Source: Candidatus Sulfopaludibacter sp. SbA3 (GTDB taxonomy: Bacteria > Pseudomonadota > Alphaproteobacteria > Caulobacterales > Hyphomonadaceae). Taken from it: a DNA stretch of 46,709 nucleotides. Positions 8,894 through 18,161 of this stretch are shown in pieces. The stretch is from the NCBI GenBank assembly GCA_945888325.1, contig CAMDAC010000024.1, positions 1 to 46,709 of the forward strand, given 5' to 3'. Under the pieces are notes generated by a model. That model saw only the letters and a list, made by a program, of their open reading frames with translations. It had not been told where the DNA came from and did not search any database. The position numbers were made by a program, and so were the translations under genes. The first letter of the stretch is position 1. Every line of letters begins with the position of its first letter.

Positions 8894-9292
8894 ATGAAAA
8901 CCCTCTTTGCCGCCGCCGTCATCGCCCTGCTCGCCGAAACGCCGCTGGCGGACCCGGCCGCCGAGGCCCGCGCCCAGAACCTGATGCGCGAGATTCGCTG
9001 CGTCGCCTGCGAGAACGAACCGGTCTCCCAATCCTCCGCCGCGATTGCCGAAGACATGCGGGTGCGAATCCGAGAGATGGTAAACGAGGGGGCCACGGAC
9101 ACCGAGGTGCGCGACTGGTTCGTTAGCCGGTATGGCGACTTCGTGCTTTTCCGCCCGCCCGCCCGGGATGCGTCGGGCTGGCTGCTCTGGGGCCTGCCCT
9201 TCGCGCTGCTCGCCGCCGGGGTCACCACCGGCCTTCTGATGGCCCGGAAAGCGCGGGCCAAGGCGCCCGATATCGAGGCAGAAGACGTCTGA
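8894..9292 (+). CDS. ccmH: Cytochrome c maturation protein CcmH
   Basis: 132 residues: a short signal segment, a periplasmic three-helix thioredoxin-like domain with the redox pair in RCVACENEP (Cys36, Cys39), and a C-terminal membrane anchor (about 98-117, WLLWGLPFALLAAGVTTGLL). CcmH (CycL) reduces the apocytochrome CXXCH motif before haem ligation by CcmF. The usual motif is LRCLVCQNQ; Val-Ala-Cys-Glu-Asn-Glu here is a mild variant. It starts divergently from glnE and is followed by degP after 144 bp. In related bacteria it directly follows ccmF, but here ccmE and ccmF are on the opposite strand 4 kb away. Confidence 0.93.
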   Translation: MKTLFAAAVIALLAETPLADPAAEARAQNLMREIRCVACENEPVSQSSAAIAEDMRVRIREMVNEGATDTEVRDWFVSRYGDFVLFRPPARDASGWLLWGLPFALLAAGVTTGLLMARKARAKAPDIEAEDV

Positions 9293-9436
9293 ACGCGGAC
9301 ATCACGCTCTGCTGAGACCCGTTCACATCCTGCGGAAATCACCTAACTGTCTTTTAATGACCACATTACCTGTGGCATGTTTATGTTCTGTATCGTCGCC
9401 GGAAATGGCGGCATTTTCAATTCTCTGGAGAGATTG

Positions 9437-10978
9437 ATGAATAAATTTGGCGTTTCGGCCCAGACGCTCGTAGCGGCTGCCTTCGGTGCCGCGATCATGG
9501 GATCCGCGTTCGCCGTTCCAAAGCTGCTTGCTCCCGAAGCCGGGGCCCAGCCGATTGCCATCCAGGCACCGCCCGGGGCACCGCTCAGCTTTGCTGACCT
9601 GATTGAAAAGGTCGAACCGGCCGTTGTCTCGGTCAACGTCGTCTCGACGCAGGACATCAGCGAGCTCGGCGACATGGACCAGTTCTTCGAACAGTTCCGC
9701 GGCATGCCGGGTCTCGAAGACTTCTTCGAGCAGCGCCGCGAGCAGCAGGAACAGGAAACGCCGCGCACCCGCGAGGCGCGCTCCCTCGGTTCCGGCTTCT
9801 TCATCTCGCAGGACGGCCTGGTCGTCACCAACAACCACGTCGTCGAACGCGCGACGCAGATCCAGATCGTGATGAGCGACGGCCGCGAGATCGATGCCGA
9901 GCTCGTCGGCGCCGATCCGCTGACGGACCTCGCTGTTGTCCGCGTCAAGGAGCCGGGTCCGTATCCCTATGTGAAGTTCGGCACCTCCAAAGATATCCGC
10001 AAGGGTGACTGGGTTGTCGCCCTTGGCAACCCGTTCGGCCTTGGCGGCTCCGCCAGCGCCGGCATCCTGTCGGCTGACGGCCGCGAACTTGGCGCCGGAA
10101 GCCCCTACACCGACTTCCTGCAGATCGACGCACCGATCAACCGGGGCAACTCGGGCGGCCCGACCTTTGACCTCAAAGGCAACGTGATCGGCGTGAACTC
10201 GCAGATCCTGTCGCCCACCGGCGGATCGGTCGGCATCGGCTTCGCCATTCCGGCTGAGCTCGCAAAAGAAGTGACCGATACCCTGATCCAGAACGGCCGC
10301 GTCTCGCGCGGCTGGCTTGGTGTTCAGATCGGCGACCTGACACCGGAGTTTGCCGAAGCCCTTGGCATTGAAGACGTCAAAGGCGCCCTGATCGCCGACG
10401 TGACGACCGGCAGCCCCGCCGAACGCGCCGGCCTGAAACGCAACGACATCATCCTGTCGGTCAACGGCCAGAAGGTCACCGACTCGACGTCCACCACGCG
10501 CCTCGTCGCCAAGCTGATCGCGAACACGCAGAACAAGTTCGACATCCTCCGGGACGGCAAGCCGCAGTCGATCAGCGTCACGGTTGGCGAGCGTCCGGCG
10601 GATCCGAACGCTATCAGCCCGGTTCCGGGCGGCGCCAATCCGGCCGAACCTGGCACCCCGTCTGCAGTCCCTGGCAAAATGCTGCCGGACTTCGGCGTGC
10701 GTCTGTCCCCGATGGATGACGCGACCCGCATCGCCCTCGGGCTTCGCACCGGCGACACCGGCCTCGCGATCACCGAAGTCACAAAAGGCGGCGCGTTCGA
10801 GGAAGCCGGCTTTGAACCCGGCATCATCATCCTTGACGTCAACAGCCGGCCTGTTGCGTCGGTGGACGCCTTCGAGCGCGCCATCCAGGAGGCCAGGGCT
10901 GCCAATCGCTCGAAGGTCCTGCTCGGCCTGCGCGTCGGACAGGTCACCAGCTACCGCACGATCGATATTCCCAAGTAA
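9437..10978 (+). CDS. degP: Do-family periplasmic serine protease/chaperone
   Basis: 513 residues from the ATG at 9437, which has GGAGA six bases upstream; an upstream in-frame ATG at 9377 lacks one. The N terminus is a signal or anchor segment (about 7-28). The trypsin-like domain carries His134 (TNNHVV), Asp164 (LTDLAVV) and Ser239 (GNSGGP). Two PDZ domains follow, the first beginning near SRGWLGVQIGDLTPEF and the second near FGVRLSPMDD, separated by a Pro-rich linker. The LA-loop region (80-110) is Glu/Gln-rich as in DegP/DegQ. It degrades or refolds damaged envelope proteins. The response regulator gene follows 24 bp downstream, so a shared operon is likely. Confidence 0.95.
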   Translation: MNKFGVSAQTLVAAAFGAAIMGSAFAVPKLLAPEAGAQPIAIQAPPGAPLSFADLIEKVEPAVVSVNVVSTQDISELGDMDQFFEQFRGMPGLEDFFEQRREQQEQETPRTREARSLGSGFFISQDGLVVTNNHVVERATQIQIVMSDGREIDAELVGADPLTDLAVVRVKEPGPYPYVKFGTSKDIRKGDWVVALGNPFGLGGSASAGILSADGRELGAGSPYTDFLQIDAPINRGNSGGPTFDLKGNVIGVNSQILSPTGGSVGIGFAIPAELAKEVTDTLIQNGRVSRGWLGVQIGDLTPEFAEALGIEDVKGALIADVTTGSPAERAGLKRNDIILSVNGQKVTDSTSTTRLVAKLIANTQNKFDILRDGKPQSISVTVGERPADPNAISPVPGGANPAEPGTPSAVPGKMLPDFGVRLSPMDDATRIALGLRTGDTGLAITEVTKGGAFEEAGFEPGIIILDVNSRPVASVDAFERAIQEARAANRSKVLLGLRVGQVTSYRTIDIPK

Positions 10979-11002
10979 CCCCCAGCGTTTATGGAGCCCC
11001 GG

Positions 11003-11701
11003 ATGGCGGATACACTTCACCATCGTTCCCTCAAGGTCCTCGTGATCGAAGATGATAACGAGATGGCCACGTTCATCGAGAAGGTTCTCGGCGATGCGGG
11101 GCATGACGTTGAATGCGCCCGCGACGGCGCTGCGGGTCTCGCCCGGGCGCGCGCCGAAGACTTCGACGCGCTCGTGGTGGACCGGATGCTGCCGGAGAAG
11201 GACGGTTTGACGCTGATCAAGGAATTCCGGGATGCGGGTGGCACCACCCCGGCCCTGTTCCTTTCGGCACTCGGTGACGTCCAGAACAAGGTGCAGGGAC
11301 TCAAGGCCGGCGCCGAGGACTATCTTGGCAAGCCTTTCGTTCCCGCTGAACTCGCCGCCCGCGTAGAGGCTCTCGGCCGCCGGACGACGACCGAACCGCA
11401 GGTCACCACGCTCAAGGCGGGCGATCTCGAGATGAACCTGCTGACCCGCAAGGTCACGCGTTCGGGCAAAAAGATCGATCTCCAGCCGCGCGAATTTCGC
11501 CTGCTGGAATACCTGATGCGCCATGCCGGACAGGTCGTGACCCGCACGATGCTGCTCGAAAAGGTCTGGGACTATAACTTCGATCCCCAGACCAATGTCA
11601 TCGACGTGCACGTCTCGCGCCTGCGCGCAAAGATCGACAAGGACTTCCCGGAGCCTCTGCTGCAGACGGTTCGCGGTGCGGGATACCGCCTGCAGGGCTA
11701 G
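11003..11701 (+). CDS. OmpR-family response regulator (FeuP-like)
   Basis: 232 residues from the ATG at 11003, chosen because GGAG at 10993-10996 lies six bases before it; an ATG at 10991 has no ribosome site. The receiver domain has the acidic pair (IEDDNE), phospho-acceptor Asp60 (VVDRMLP) and the conserved Lys in LGKPF. The winged-helix DNA-binding domain covers about 135-230 (LQPREFRLLEYLMRHAGQVVTR to VRGAGYRLQG). It sits between degP and its cognate kinase gene. By position and type it resembles FeuP of the rhizobial ccm-degP-feuPQ cluster, a regulator of envelope and osmotic adaptation; orthology is inferred, not tested. Confidence 0.9.
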   Translation: MADTLHHRSLKVLVIEDDNEMATFIEKVLGDAGHDVECARDGAAGLARARAEDFDALVVDRMLPEKDGLTLIKEFRDAGGTTPALFLSALGDVQNKVQGLKAGAEDYLGKPFVPAELAARVEALGRRTTTEPQVTTLKAGDLEMNLLTRKVTRSGKKIDLQPREFRLLEYLMRHAGQVVTRTMLLEKVWDYNFDPQTNVIDVHVSRLRAKIDKDFPEPLLQTVRGAGYRLQG

Positions 11702-11734
11702 ACGGGGAACAGGGGGGCTGGCACCTAGGCGCCC

Positions 11735-13258
11735 ATGAAGCTGCCCACCCACTGGCCAGCCTGGCTCACGTATGAGCGTATGGCGAAACTGCCCGCGAAA
11801 ATCGCCGGGCGGTTTCCGCGTTTGCCCGAAGACATCCGCTTTCCAATCCCCGAACGGGTGCGCAAGGCGATGCCGGTCTTCGTGCGGACAACGACCTTCA
11901 AGCTGGCCCTGCTCTACTCCCTGATGATCGCCGCCTTCTCCGGCGCGCTGCTGGCTTATCTCTACTACTCCACGGTCTACTACATCCGCGTGGAATCGGA
12001 GCGGCGGATCACGGTGGAGTTCGAGCAGCTCGCCAACGCCTACTACACGGGCGGCATGGAACGCCTCAGCCAGTCCGTGTTCGAACGGATGACGCTCTCG
12101 GGCTCACCCTTCTACTACTATCTCGAAGATACCTCCGGCCGGAAAATCGCCGGGCACTTTCCGCGCCTGCCGGATGATCCGCCGGAATCCGGCATGAAGA
12201 CGGTGTATTTCGACTTTGAACTTCCGCAATCCGACGGATCCAAAACACTGCGGCCCGCAGCCGGCCGGATCGTCCGCCTGCGGGACAATGGCGGCGCGCT
12301 GATGGTCGCATTCGATACTGCGCAGCAAACCGTCATCGTTGACCGCATCCAGAGCGCGATCCTGGTGGCCGCACCCGTGGCACTCATCCTATCGCTGTTC
12401 GGCGGCGTCCTGATCACGCGAGGCGCAGCGCGGCGCGCCGAGGAACTGGCAAAAACAGCCGAAGCTGTGATCGGCGGCGAGCTCAGCCGGCGGGTTCCCG
12501 TGCGCGGCACAGGCGATGAGTTCGACCGCCTCGCCCAGCGCATCAACGCCATGCTCGATCAGATCGGCAAGCTCGTCGAAGCCTCGCAAAACACCGGCAA
12601 CGCGATTGCCCACGACCTGCGCTCCCCGCTGACGCGCCTGCGCAACCGGCTCGAGATCGCCCTCGCCAAACCGATGACTGAAGAGGCCGCAAGCACGACG
12701 CTCGGCGAAACAGTCGAAGAGGTGGACCGCGTGCTCGACACGTTCAACGCAATCCTTCGCCTGGCCCGGCTTGATGCGGGTACGGAAGGTCTGCGCGTCC
12801 GGATGGATCTCAGCGAAGTGGCGGAAGAACTCGCCGAACTGTTTGATCCGGCCTGCGAGGAAGGCGGCCTCAGCTTTCGTAGCCAGATCACGCGTAACCA
12901 GCTTGTGCTGGGCGACCGCGAACTGATCGGCCAGGCGATCTCGAACCTGATCGACAATGCCATCAAGTATACGCCGCAAGGCGGCTCGATCTCCCTCAGC
13001 GTGACGCGCGGTCCCGAAGCGATGATCGACCTGACGGTGCTGGATACCGGCCCGGGCATTCCGGAAATCGAGCGGCCCAAGGTAATCGAACGGTTTCACC
13101 GGCTCGATTCGGCGCGCACGCAGCCGGGTTCAGGCCTCGGGCTCTCCCTCGTACAATCCGTTGCGGAATTGCACGGCGGCGAACTGGTCCTGGCAGATGG
13201 CAACGGGCCGAAGAACTGCCCCGGCCTGAAGGCGACCCTCAGGCTTCCGCGGGCTTAG
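11735..13258 (+). CDS. Sensor histidine kinase (FeuQ-like)
   Basis: 507 residues. A cytoplasmic N-terminal tail of about 50 residues precedes TM1 (about 55-78), a periplasmic sensor of some 125 residues, TM2 (about 207-228) and a HAMP linker. The HisKA box GNAIAHDLRSPLTRLRN has phospho-acceptor His293. The ATPase domain has the N box (NLIDNAIKYTPQGG), G1 (LDTGPGIPE) and G2 (GSGLGLSLV). It follows the response regulator by 33 bp and is its probable partner. The 3' end overlaps the convergent ccmF gene by 20 bp, so the two stop regions are shared on opposite strands. The start could be the Met at residue 16; no clear ribosome site separates the options. Confidence 0.92.
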   Translation: MKLPTHWPAWLTYERMAKLPAKIAGRFPRLPEDIRFPIPERVRKAMPVFVRTTTFKLALLYSLMIAAFSGALLAYLYYSTVYYIRVESERRITVEFEQLANAYYTGGMERLSQSVFERMTLSGSPFYYYLEDTSGRKIAGHFPRLPDDPPESGMKTVYFDFELPQSDGSKTLRPAAGRIVRLRDNGGALMVAFDTAQQTVIVDRIQSAILVAAPVALILSLFGGVLITRGAARRAEELAKTAEAVIGGELSRRVPVRGTGDEFDRLAQRINAMLDQIGKLVEASQNTGNAIAHDLRSPLTRLRNRLEIALAKPMTEEAASTTLGETVEEVDRVLDTFNAILRLARLDAGTEGLRVRMDLSEVAEELAELFDPACEEGGLSFRSQITRNQLVLGDRELIGQAISNLIDNAIKYTPQGGSISLSVTRGPEAMIDLTVLDTGPGIPEIERPKVIERFHRLDSARTQPGSGLGLSLVQSVAELHGGELVLADGNGPKNCPGLKATLRLPRA

Positions 13259-15140
13259 CGGCGCGCCGCGAAGGCCAGAGGCCGATCAATCCGGCCAGTC
13301 CGATCAGCACGACGCCCGCATAGAGCAGGTCCACAAGCGGATTGAAGTAGACGCGGAAGACCCAGCGCGCTTCGCCGTCCACATCCCGTTGTTCGCCCAG
13401 CGCCGCATAGAGGTCGCCCGTGCCGGTCTTGTGGATCGCGGTCTCGGTCGTCGGCATGGCCGCTGCCGGATAGAAGCGTTTCATCGGCGTCAGCGTCGCC
13501 GTCTGGTTGGCATTGCGTGCCGTTAGCACCGCGCGGTCCGCGTACCAGTTCGGCCCCTCGATCGAGCGGATTTCATCCAGCGTGATGGTCCAGCCCGCCA
13601 CCTCGCCCGAGCCGCCTTCCGGCAGCGCCAGTGTCGCCTCGTAGCGGCCGGTCGTCTCGACCACTGCTCCGATCACGAACAATCCGAGGCCGACATGCGC
13701 CAGCGTCATCGACCAGACCCGAAGCGGCAGTTTGAACACGCGGCCCGGCGTGATTGCCCGTCGTTTTAACTCCCACAGCGCGCCGCCGACCAGCCAGACG
13801 CCGACCGCCAGCCCGAACGCGGCGCCTGCCGGAATGTCGAGCGGGCCCACGCCGAGCAGTACGAACAGCAGGACGAGCCCTGCCCCGCTGGCTGCCCAGC
13901 GCAGCCATCCCTTCAGGTCCGCCTTGCCCCAGGCCCAGGCCTGAACGATCGGCAGCAGGATCAGGATCAGCACAAGGATCGGCACGAAGGTCAGATTGAA
14001 ATACGGCTCGCCGACAGAAATCGTCCGGCCGAACGCTTCCGCGATCAGCGGGAACAGCGTGCCGAGCAGCACCGTCAGCGCGGCGACGATAAGCACCACA
14101 TTGTTGGCCATCAGCGCGCCTTCGCGGCTGAGCAATGTCCAGGCCTTCCCGCCCTCCAGCTTCGGTGCGCGCAACGCGAAGAGGCCGAGCGCAAAGCCGC
14201 CGTAGACAAGCAGGCCTATCAGCAGCAGCGTGCCGCGTTCCGGATCCACGGCAAAGGCATGCACGGAGGTCAGTACGCCCGACCGCACGAGGAAGGCCCC
14301 CAGGATCGAGAACAGGAAGGCCAGCACCGCGAGCAGCGCGGTCCAGGCCGCAAAGCCTTCGCGCTTTTCGGTGACGACGACGGAGTGCAGCAGGGCTGCG
14401 CCGATCAGCCACGGCATCAGCGACGCATTCTCGACCGGATCCCAGAACCACCAGCCGCCCCAGCCGAGTTCGTAATAGGCCCAGTAGGAGCCGAGTGCGA
14501 TTCCAAAGGTCAAAGGTCCAAATGCGGCGAGCGACCAGACCCGCGCTTCCTTTGCCCAGACGCGGTCGATCCGGCCCTCCATCAGGCCGGCGGCAGCGAG
14601 CGCAAACACGAACGAGTAGCCGACATAGCCGAGGTAAAGCATCGGCGGGTGGATTGCGAGCGCCGGATCCTGGAGCAGCGGGTTGAGGCCAGCGCCCTGG
14701 AACGGCGCTGGGTCCAGCCGCAGATAAGGCGACGAGGCGAGCAGCAGATAGGCGAGTGCGCCAGTGGCCAGAAGGCCCTGCACGCCGAGCGCGCGCGCTT
14801 CGAACAACTCGCGTCCCGTCCGCATCATCGCAGCGGCGGCGGCGCCGAAACCGAGCGTCACCAGGCACCACATCGCCATGGAGCCCTCATGGTTCCCCCA
14901 GGCGCCGGCGATCTTGTAGACCATCGGTTTCAGCGTGTGCGAGTTGTTGGCGACCAGCGTAACGGAGAAGTCGGACATCACGAAGGCGTTGACGATGGTC
15001 AGGAAGGACAGCCCCATCAGCCCGAACGCCGTCACGGCAAGCAGGCCCGCCGTCCGGCGTTCTCCCCTCAGCCCGAGCACACCCTGCGCGAGGGACAGAG
15101 CGAGCGCGAGGAAGGCCGCGAAATGGCCGGCTTCGATCAT
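13239..15140 (-). CDS. ccmF: Haem lyase subunit CcmF
   Basis: 633 residues, the usual CcmF/NrfE length, with about 14-15 membrane segments. The WWD haem-handling signature is intact: WGGWWFWDPVENASLMPW. Other hallmarks include GSMAMWCLVTLGF near the N terminus, HPPMLYLGYVGY, and the long C-terminal periplasmic loop before the last membrane helix. CcmF transfers haem from holo-CcmE to apocytochrome c together with CcmH and CcmI in the inner membrane. The start overlaps the ccmE stop by 4 bases (15137-15140), so they are co-translated. It converges on the histidine kinase gene. Confidence 0.96.
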   Translation of the reverse strand: MIEAGHFAAFLALALSLAQGVLGLRGERRTAGLLAVTAFGLMGLSFLTIVNAFVMSDFSVTLVANNSHTLKPMVYKIAGAWGNHEGSMAMWCLVTLGFGAAAAAMMRTGRELFEARALGVQGLLATGALAYLLLASSPYLRLDPAPFQGAGLNPLLQDPALAIHPPMLYLGYVGYSFVFALAAAGLMEGRIDRVWAKEARVWSLAAFGPLTFGIALGSYWAYYELGWGGWWFWDPVENASLMPWLIGAALLHSVVVTEKREGFAAWTALLAVLAFLFSILGAFLVRSGVLTSVHAFAVDPERGTLLLIGLLVYGGFALGLFALRAPKLEGGKAWTLLSREGALMANNVVLIVAALTVLLGTLFPLIAEAFGRTISVGEPYFNLTFVPILVLILILLPIVQAWAWGKADLKGWLRWAASGAGLVLLFVLLGVGPLDIPAGAAFGLAVGVWLVGGALWELKRRAITPGRVFKLPLRVWSMTLAHVGLGLFVIGAVVETTGRYEATLALPEGGSGEVAGWTITLDEIRSIEGPNWYADRAVLTARNANQTATLTPMKRFYPAAAMPTTETAIHKTGTGDLYAALGEQRDVDGEARWVFRVYFNPLVDLLYAGVVLIGLAGLIGLWPSRRAAKPAEA

Positions 15141-15562
15141 CCGCCCGCCTCGAGCGGTTTCAACTCGCGGGGCTGGTAGTTCTCGTCATGCTTGGCGAGC
15201 AGCTGCTTGGCCGTGAAGGTGCCGCTCTGGTCAAACGACCCGGTCGCGACGACGCCCTGCCCCTCGCGGAACAGGTCCGGCGCCACGCCTGTGAAACGCA
15301 CGGTGATCGTGCTGGGGCTGTTGTCGATCACAGTGAACTGCATGGTGGCGCCGCCATCGGCATAGGTCAGCGTGCCCGGCTCCACCCAGCCGCCGACCTT
15401 CACTTCCCGCCCCGGCTTGGGCAGGCCTTTTTCGGCCAGAACTTCGGGGGTGTAGAAGAGGTTGGCGTTCTCGCGCAGCGCGAAGAAAGCCAGCACCGCC
15501 GCGCCCAGCACGAGGAGGGCGGCTATTCCGAAGGTGTACAGGCGTCGGGTACGGGCTCGCAT
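15137..15562 (-). CDS. ccmE: Haem chaperone CcmE
   Basis: 141 residues from the ATG at 15562; the open frame extends upstream but only this start gives the normal CcmE N terminus (MRARTRRLYTFGIAALLVLG) with one membrane anchor at about 9-28. The periplasmic OB-fold domain ends in the haem-attachment motif LAKHDENY, with His125 as covalent haem ligand and Tyr129 as axial ligand. CcmE accepts haem exported through CcmABCD and hands it to CcmF. The translated overlap with ccmF confirms an EF pair, but ccmABCD are not in this window. Confidence 0.95.
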   Translation of the reverse strand: MRARTRRLYTFGIAALLVLGAAVLAFFALRENANLFYTPEVLAEKGLPKPGREVKVGGWVEPGTLTYADGGATMQFTVIDNSPSTITVRFTGVAPDLFREGQGVVATGSFDQSGTFTAKQLLAKHDENYQPRELKPLEAGG

Positions 15563-15650
15563 GTGGAATGGTATAGGGCGCACCGCCCGGTTTGGGGAGT
15601 GCGGCAATGCGGCGGGCAATGACCCGGCGCCCCGGCATCCCAAGCGAGGA

Positions 15651-17312
15651 TCAGGCCGCGATCGACATCTGCATATGATGGCGCAGGTAATCTCCCAGCC
15701 GTAGCCCCAGCGCGACGATGGAGAGCGTCGGGTTGGAATAGCCGCCCGTCGGAAATACCGAGGAGGAGGCGATGAACAGGTTGTCGAGTCCGTGCACGCG
15801 GCAATCTGGGTCCACGACGCCTTGTCTGGGGTCGCTCGACATCCTTGTCGAGCCCATGAAATGCCGCGCCGAGGCGGAATAGAGTACGGGTTTGCAGTCT
15901 ACACGCTGCACTTCGAAACGGCCGGCGCCGCCGGCAGCGAGCCCATCCGCAAGAGCGTCCTGCGCCCTGGCGACGGCATGGGCATCCTCGTCGCTCCACC
16001 GCCAGTCCAATTGGGCCTTGGGAACGCCGAACGCGTCGATGTCCCGGCTCAATGCAATCCGGTTGTTCCGGTTCGGGCGCTGTTCGACTGAATGCAGGAT
16101 CTCGAACCATTCGAACTTTCGCCGACGGTCGTGAGACCATCCGCCCCGCGTCAGGGACGACGCCGCATGTTGGTCATATCGTTCGAACAACCGGCGAACG
16201 ATGCCGTCTGCCCCGGTCACCGCGTCAACAACCGATGCAACCGGCGGCAGGTGGGCCTCGCGAAGGGCAGCCAAGATGCTCAGCGCGCCGCCGACACCTC
16301 GCTTCTGCCGGTCGCTCTCGGAATGCGGGCGCCACCCGGCTTCGCGGGCAAACATCATGCTGCCGATGGCGATCTGACCCGTCTGGGCCTGCACGGTATC
16401 CGGCATCGTCAGGTAGCCCATGTACGGTGCGCCTCGATTGAAGTGCATGTCGTAGATTGCTGCTGTTCGGAAAACCGCCGGATCAGCGGGATAGAATTTC
16501 CCACCAGAAACGAGCGGGTGATCCATCATCCAGCGCCCAACCGTGTCGTTTTGGTTGCCTATTCCCTCAGGTATGACACTGCGAGAGGCCAGCATCAGCT
16601 GAGGGATGGCGATGCCCCCGCCCGCGAGCACGAAAGTGCGCGCCTCGATCCGGTGGGTCTCGCCGGGCTGCGTCGCAAAGCGCAGCGCGCGGATGTCGTA
16701 ACCGTTCTCGCCGGGCAGCAGTTCCGTTGCGTAGGCCTGACTGATCAGCCTTATCTCTGCGCTCTGCTCGTAAAGCTCACGCATGTTGGACAGTAGCCGG
16801 TCGGCGTCGCCGAAACGATAGAGCCGGGTTTCCGCTCCCGGCACATTGAGGAGGGTCGGCGCGGCTTCGGGTGCGGGGGTGAACTCACAACCAGCGGGCA
16901 AGCCGAAGAGTTCGTCTGCACGATCAACCCAGCGCATGTAGTCTTCGTGCGCCAAAGGCCATCCGCCAGCGTCACCGGCGGTCACCCCGTCAAAGTCCGC
17001 CCGGGACAGAGCCGCAAGCCGGATCCAGCGATGGCCCCCACCGGACTGAATGTACCAGGCGCTGGCATTGCCGCCGATCTGGCGCCGGCTGGGTTGGAAA
17101 TCATTCACGAAATTCGAGGAGTCGGCACCGAGCATCGACAGGTTGTGAGCGCCTGTCACACTCTTCATCCCGCCGCTTTCGAGGATCGTGACCCGGAGAC
17201 CGGACCCCTGCAATGCCTTGGCTACCGAATACCCGGCCGGACCTGATCCCACGATGCAGACATCGCAAGTTTCGACGGAATCACGTGCCAGTGAACGCCC
17301 ATCAATGTGCAT
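15651..17312 (-). CDS. GMC-family FAD-dependent oxidoreductase
   Basis: 553 residues. The FAD-binding nucleotide fold opens with VGSGPAG at 21-27 followed by ILESGG. The C-terminal GMC substrate domain has GSTRMSSDP, the family's usual GSxRMG-like motif, and FIASSSVFPTGGYSNPTLSIVAL, where the FAD and catalytic His/Asn region lies. Family members oxidise alcohols or sugars; the substrate here is not predictable. There is no signal peptide. It sits between ccmE and the ccmI-like gene but is not part of any known haem pathway, so it is probably a later insertion. The start is an ATG preceded by an AT-richer 231-bp gap (17313-17543), in which I see no other feature. Confidence 0.88.
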   Translation of the reverse strand: MHIDGRSLARDSVETCDVCIVGSGPAGYSVAKALQGSGLRVTILESGGMKSVTGAHNLSMLGADSSNFVNDFQPSRRQIGGNASAWYIQSGGGHRWIRLAALSRADFDGVTAGDAGGWPLAHEDYMRWVDRADELFGLPAGCEFTPAPEAAPTLLNVPGAETRLYRFGDADRLLSNMRELYEQSAEIRLISQAYATELLPGENGYDIRALRFATQPGETHRIEARTFVLAGGGIAIPQLMLASRSVIPEGIGNQNDTVGRWMMDHPLVSGGKFYPADPAVFRTAAIYDMHFNRGAPYMGYLTMPDTVQAQTGQIAIGSMMFAREAGWRPHSESDRQKRGVGGALSILAALREAHLPPVASVVDAVTGADGIVRRLFERYDQHAASSLTRGGWSHDRRRKFEWFEILHSVEQRPNRNNRIALSRDIDAFGVPKAQLDWRWSDEDAHAVARAQDALADGLAAGGAGRFEVQRVDCKPVLYSASARHFMGSTRMSSDPRQGVVDPDCRVHGLDNLFIASSSVFPTGGYSNPTLSIVALGLRLGDYLRHHMQMSIAA

Positions 17313-17543
17313 GGTTGTGTGAAGTTCTGCAGCCGCCGTGAGTTCGACTGTCGCCAGATCGGCGGCCGTTTCCCTGCGCGAGCGGAAAGCAGCAAACGTC
17401 CCCTGTCAAGCCGCGGCAAAAATCGTCCCGGCACGATGATAAATCGCAGGATGAGTATTCTCAGGATTCCCGTGCGCAGCCATCGGTATTTTTACGCATA
17501 CGGACCGCCGAGGTACGAAATTCAACGGATGCAGGGCCCAAAA

Positions 17544-18161
17544 CTATTCCGTTGGCGGCGCGGTCGCCCCTTCTTCGCCAATCGCTTCGATCATCGCGCG
17601 GAACCGCTCCCGGCGGGGATCATCCTCCGGTAGGCGCGCGTAGATATAGCGCATCGCCTGCTCGGCTTTCTCCTGGTCGCCGTCCTGCGCCGCGCCCATC
17701 GCCGCAAACATGCCGGCGCGCACCTGGGTCTCGTCCAACTCATAGGCCCGCGCATAAAGCCGCGTGGCATCCGGACCGACTGCGCCGCCGCTGAGTTCCA
17801 CCAGCACATCCGACAGCGCCACCAGCGCCGGGACATAATCGGAATTGCGGCGGAGCGCCGACTGGTAGGCCCGCAGCGCATCCTCGGGCCGGCCTTGCGC
17901 GCGCAGCATCTCTCCGATGAAGAAGTGCGGCTCGGGCGCGTCCGGCTGATCCTTGACCGCCTGCTCGAGGCGCGAGAGCAGCTCGGCTGGTGACAGGGAC
18001 TCGGGGTCGGTCGCGACCTTTTCCGCCAGCGCGGCCTGTCGCAGGCTCATTGGCTGGTCGCCCGCGCCGGGCTTACCCACCAACACATACCCGGCCACGC
18101 CCACCGCGAGGCAGGCGCCGAGGATGACGAGGTTGGTGCGGGACATTGGCAAGGACGTCAT
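17544..18161 (-). CDS. CcmI-like TPR protein
   Basis: 205 residues: a membrane anchor near the N terminus (about 11-28, LVILGACLAVGVAGYVLVG) and a tetratricopeptide region typical of CcmI/CycH (DAPEPHFFIGEMLRAQGRPEDALRAYQSALRRNSDYVPALVALSDVLVEL). CcmI presents apocytochromes to the haem lyase. Canonical CcmI is about twice this length with two anchors and a larger periplasmic domain, so this may be a shortened CcmI or a related TPR protein. The ATG at 18161 overlaps the preceding histidine kinase stop by 4 bases, so it belongs to the PepSY/regulator/kinase operon rather than to ccmEF. Confidence 0.68.
   Translation of the reverse strand: MTSLPMSRTNLVILGACLAVGVAGYVLVGKPGAGDQPMSLRQAALAEKVATDPESLSPAELLSRLEQAVKDQPDAPEPHFFIGEMLRAQGRPEDALRAYQSALRRNSDYVPALVALSDVLVELSGGAVGPDATRLYARAYELDETQVRAGMFAAMGAAQDGDQEKAEQAMRYIYARLPEDDPRRERFRAMIEAIGEEGATAPPTE

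Noticed and set aside
9323-11752. A long minus-strand frame over degP and the response regulator
   Set aside because: It is a high-GC shadow; the plus-strand genes have full catalytic motifs and ribosome sites, and its translation has no recognisable domain.
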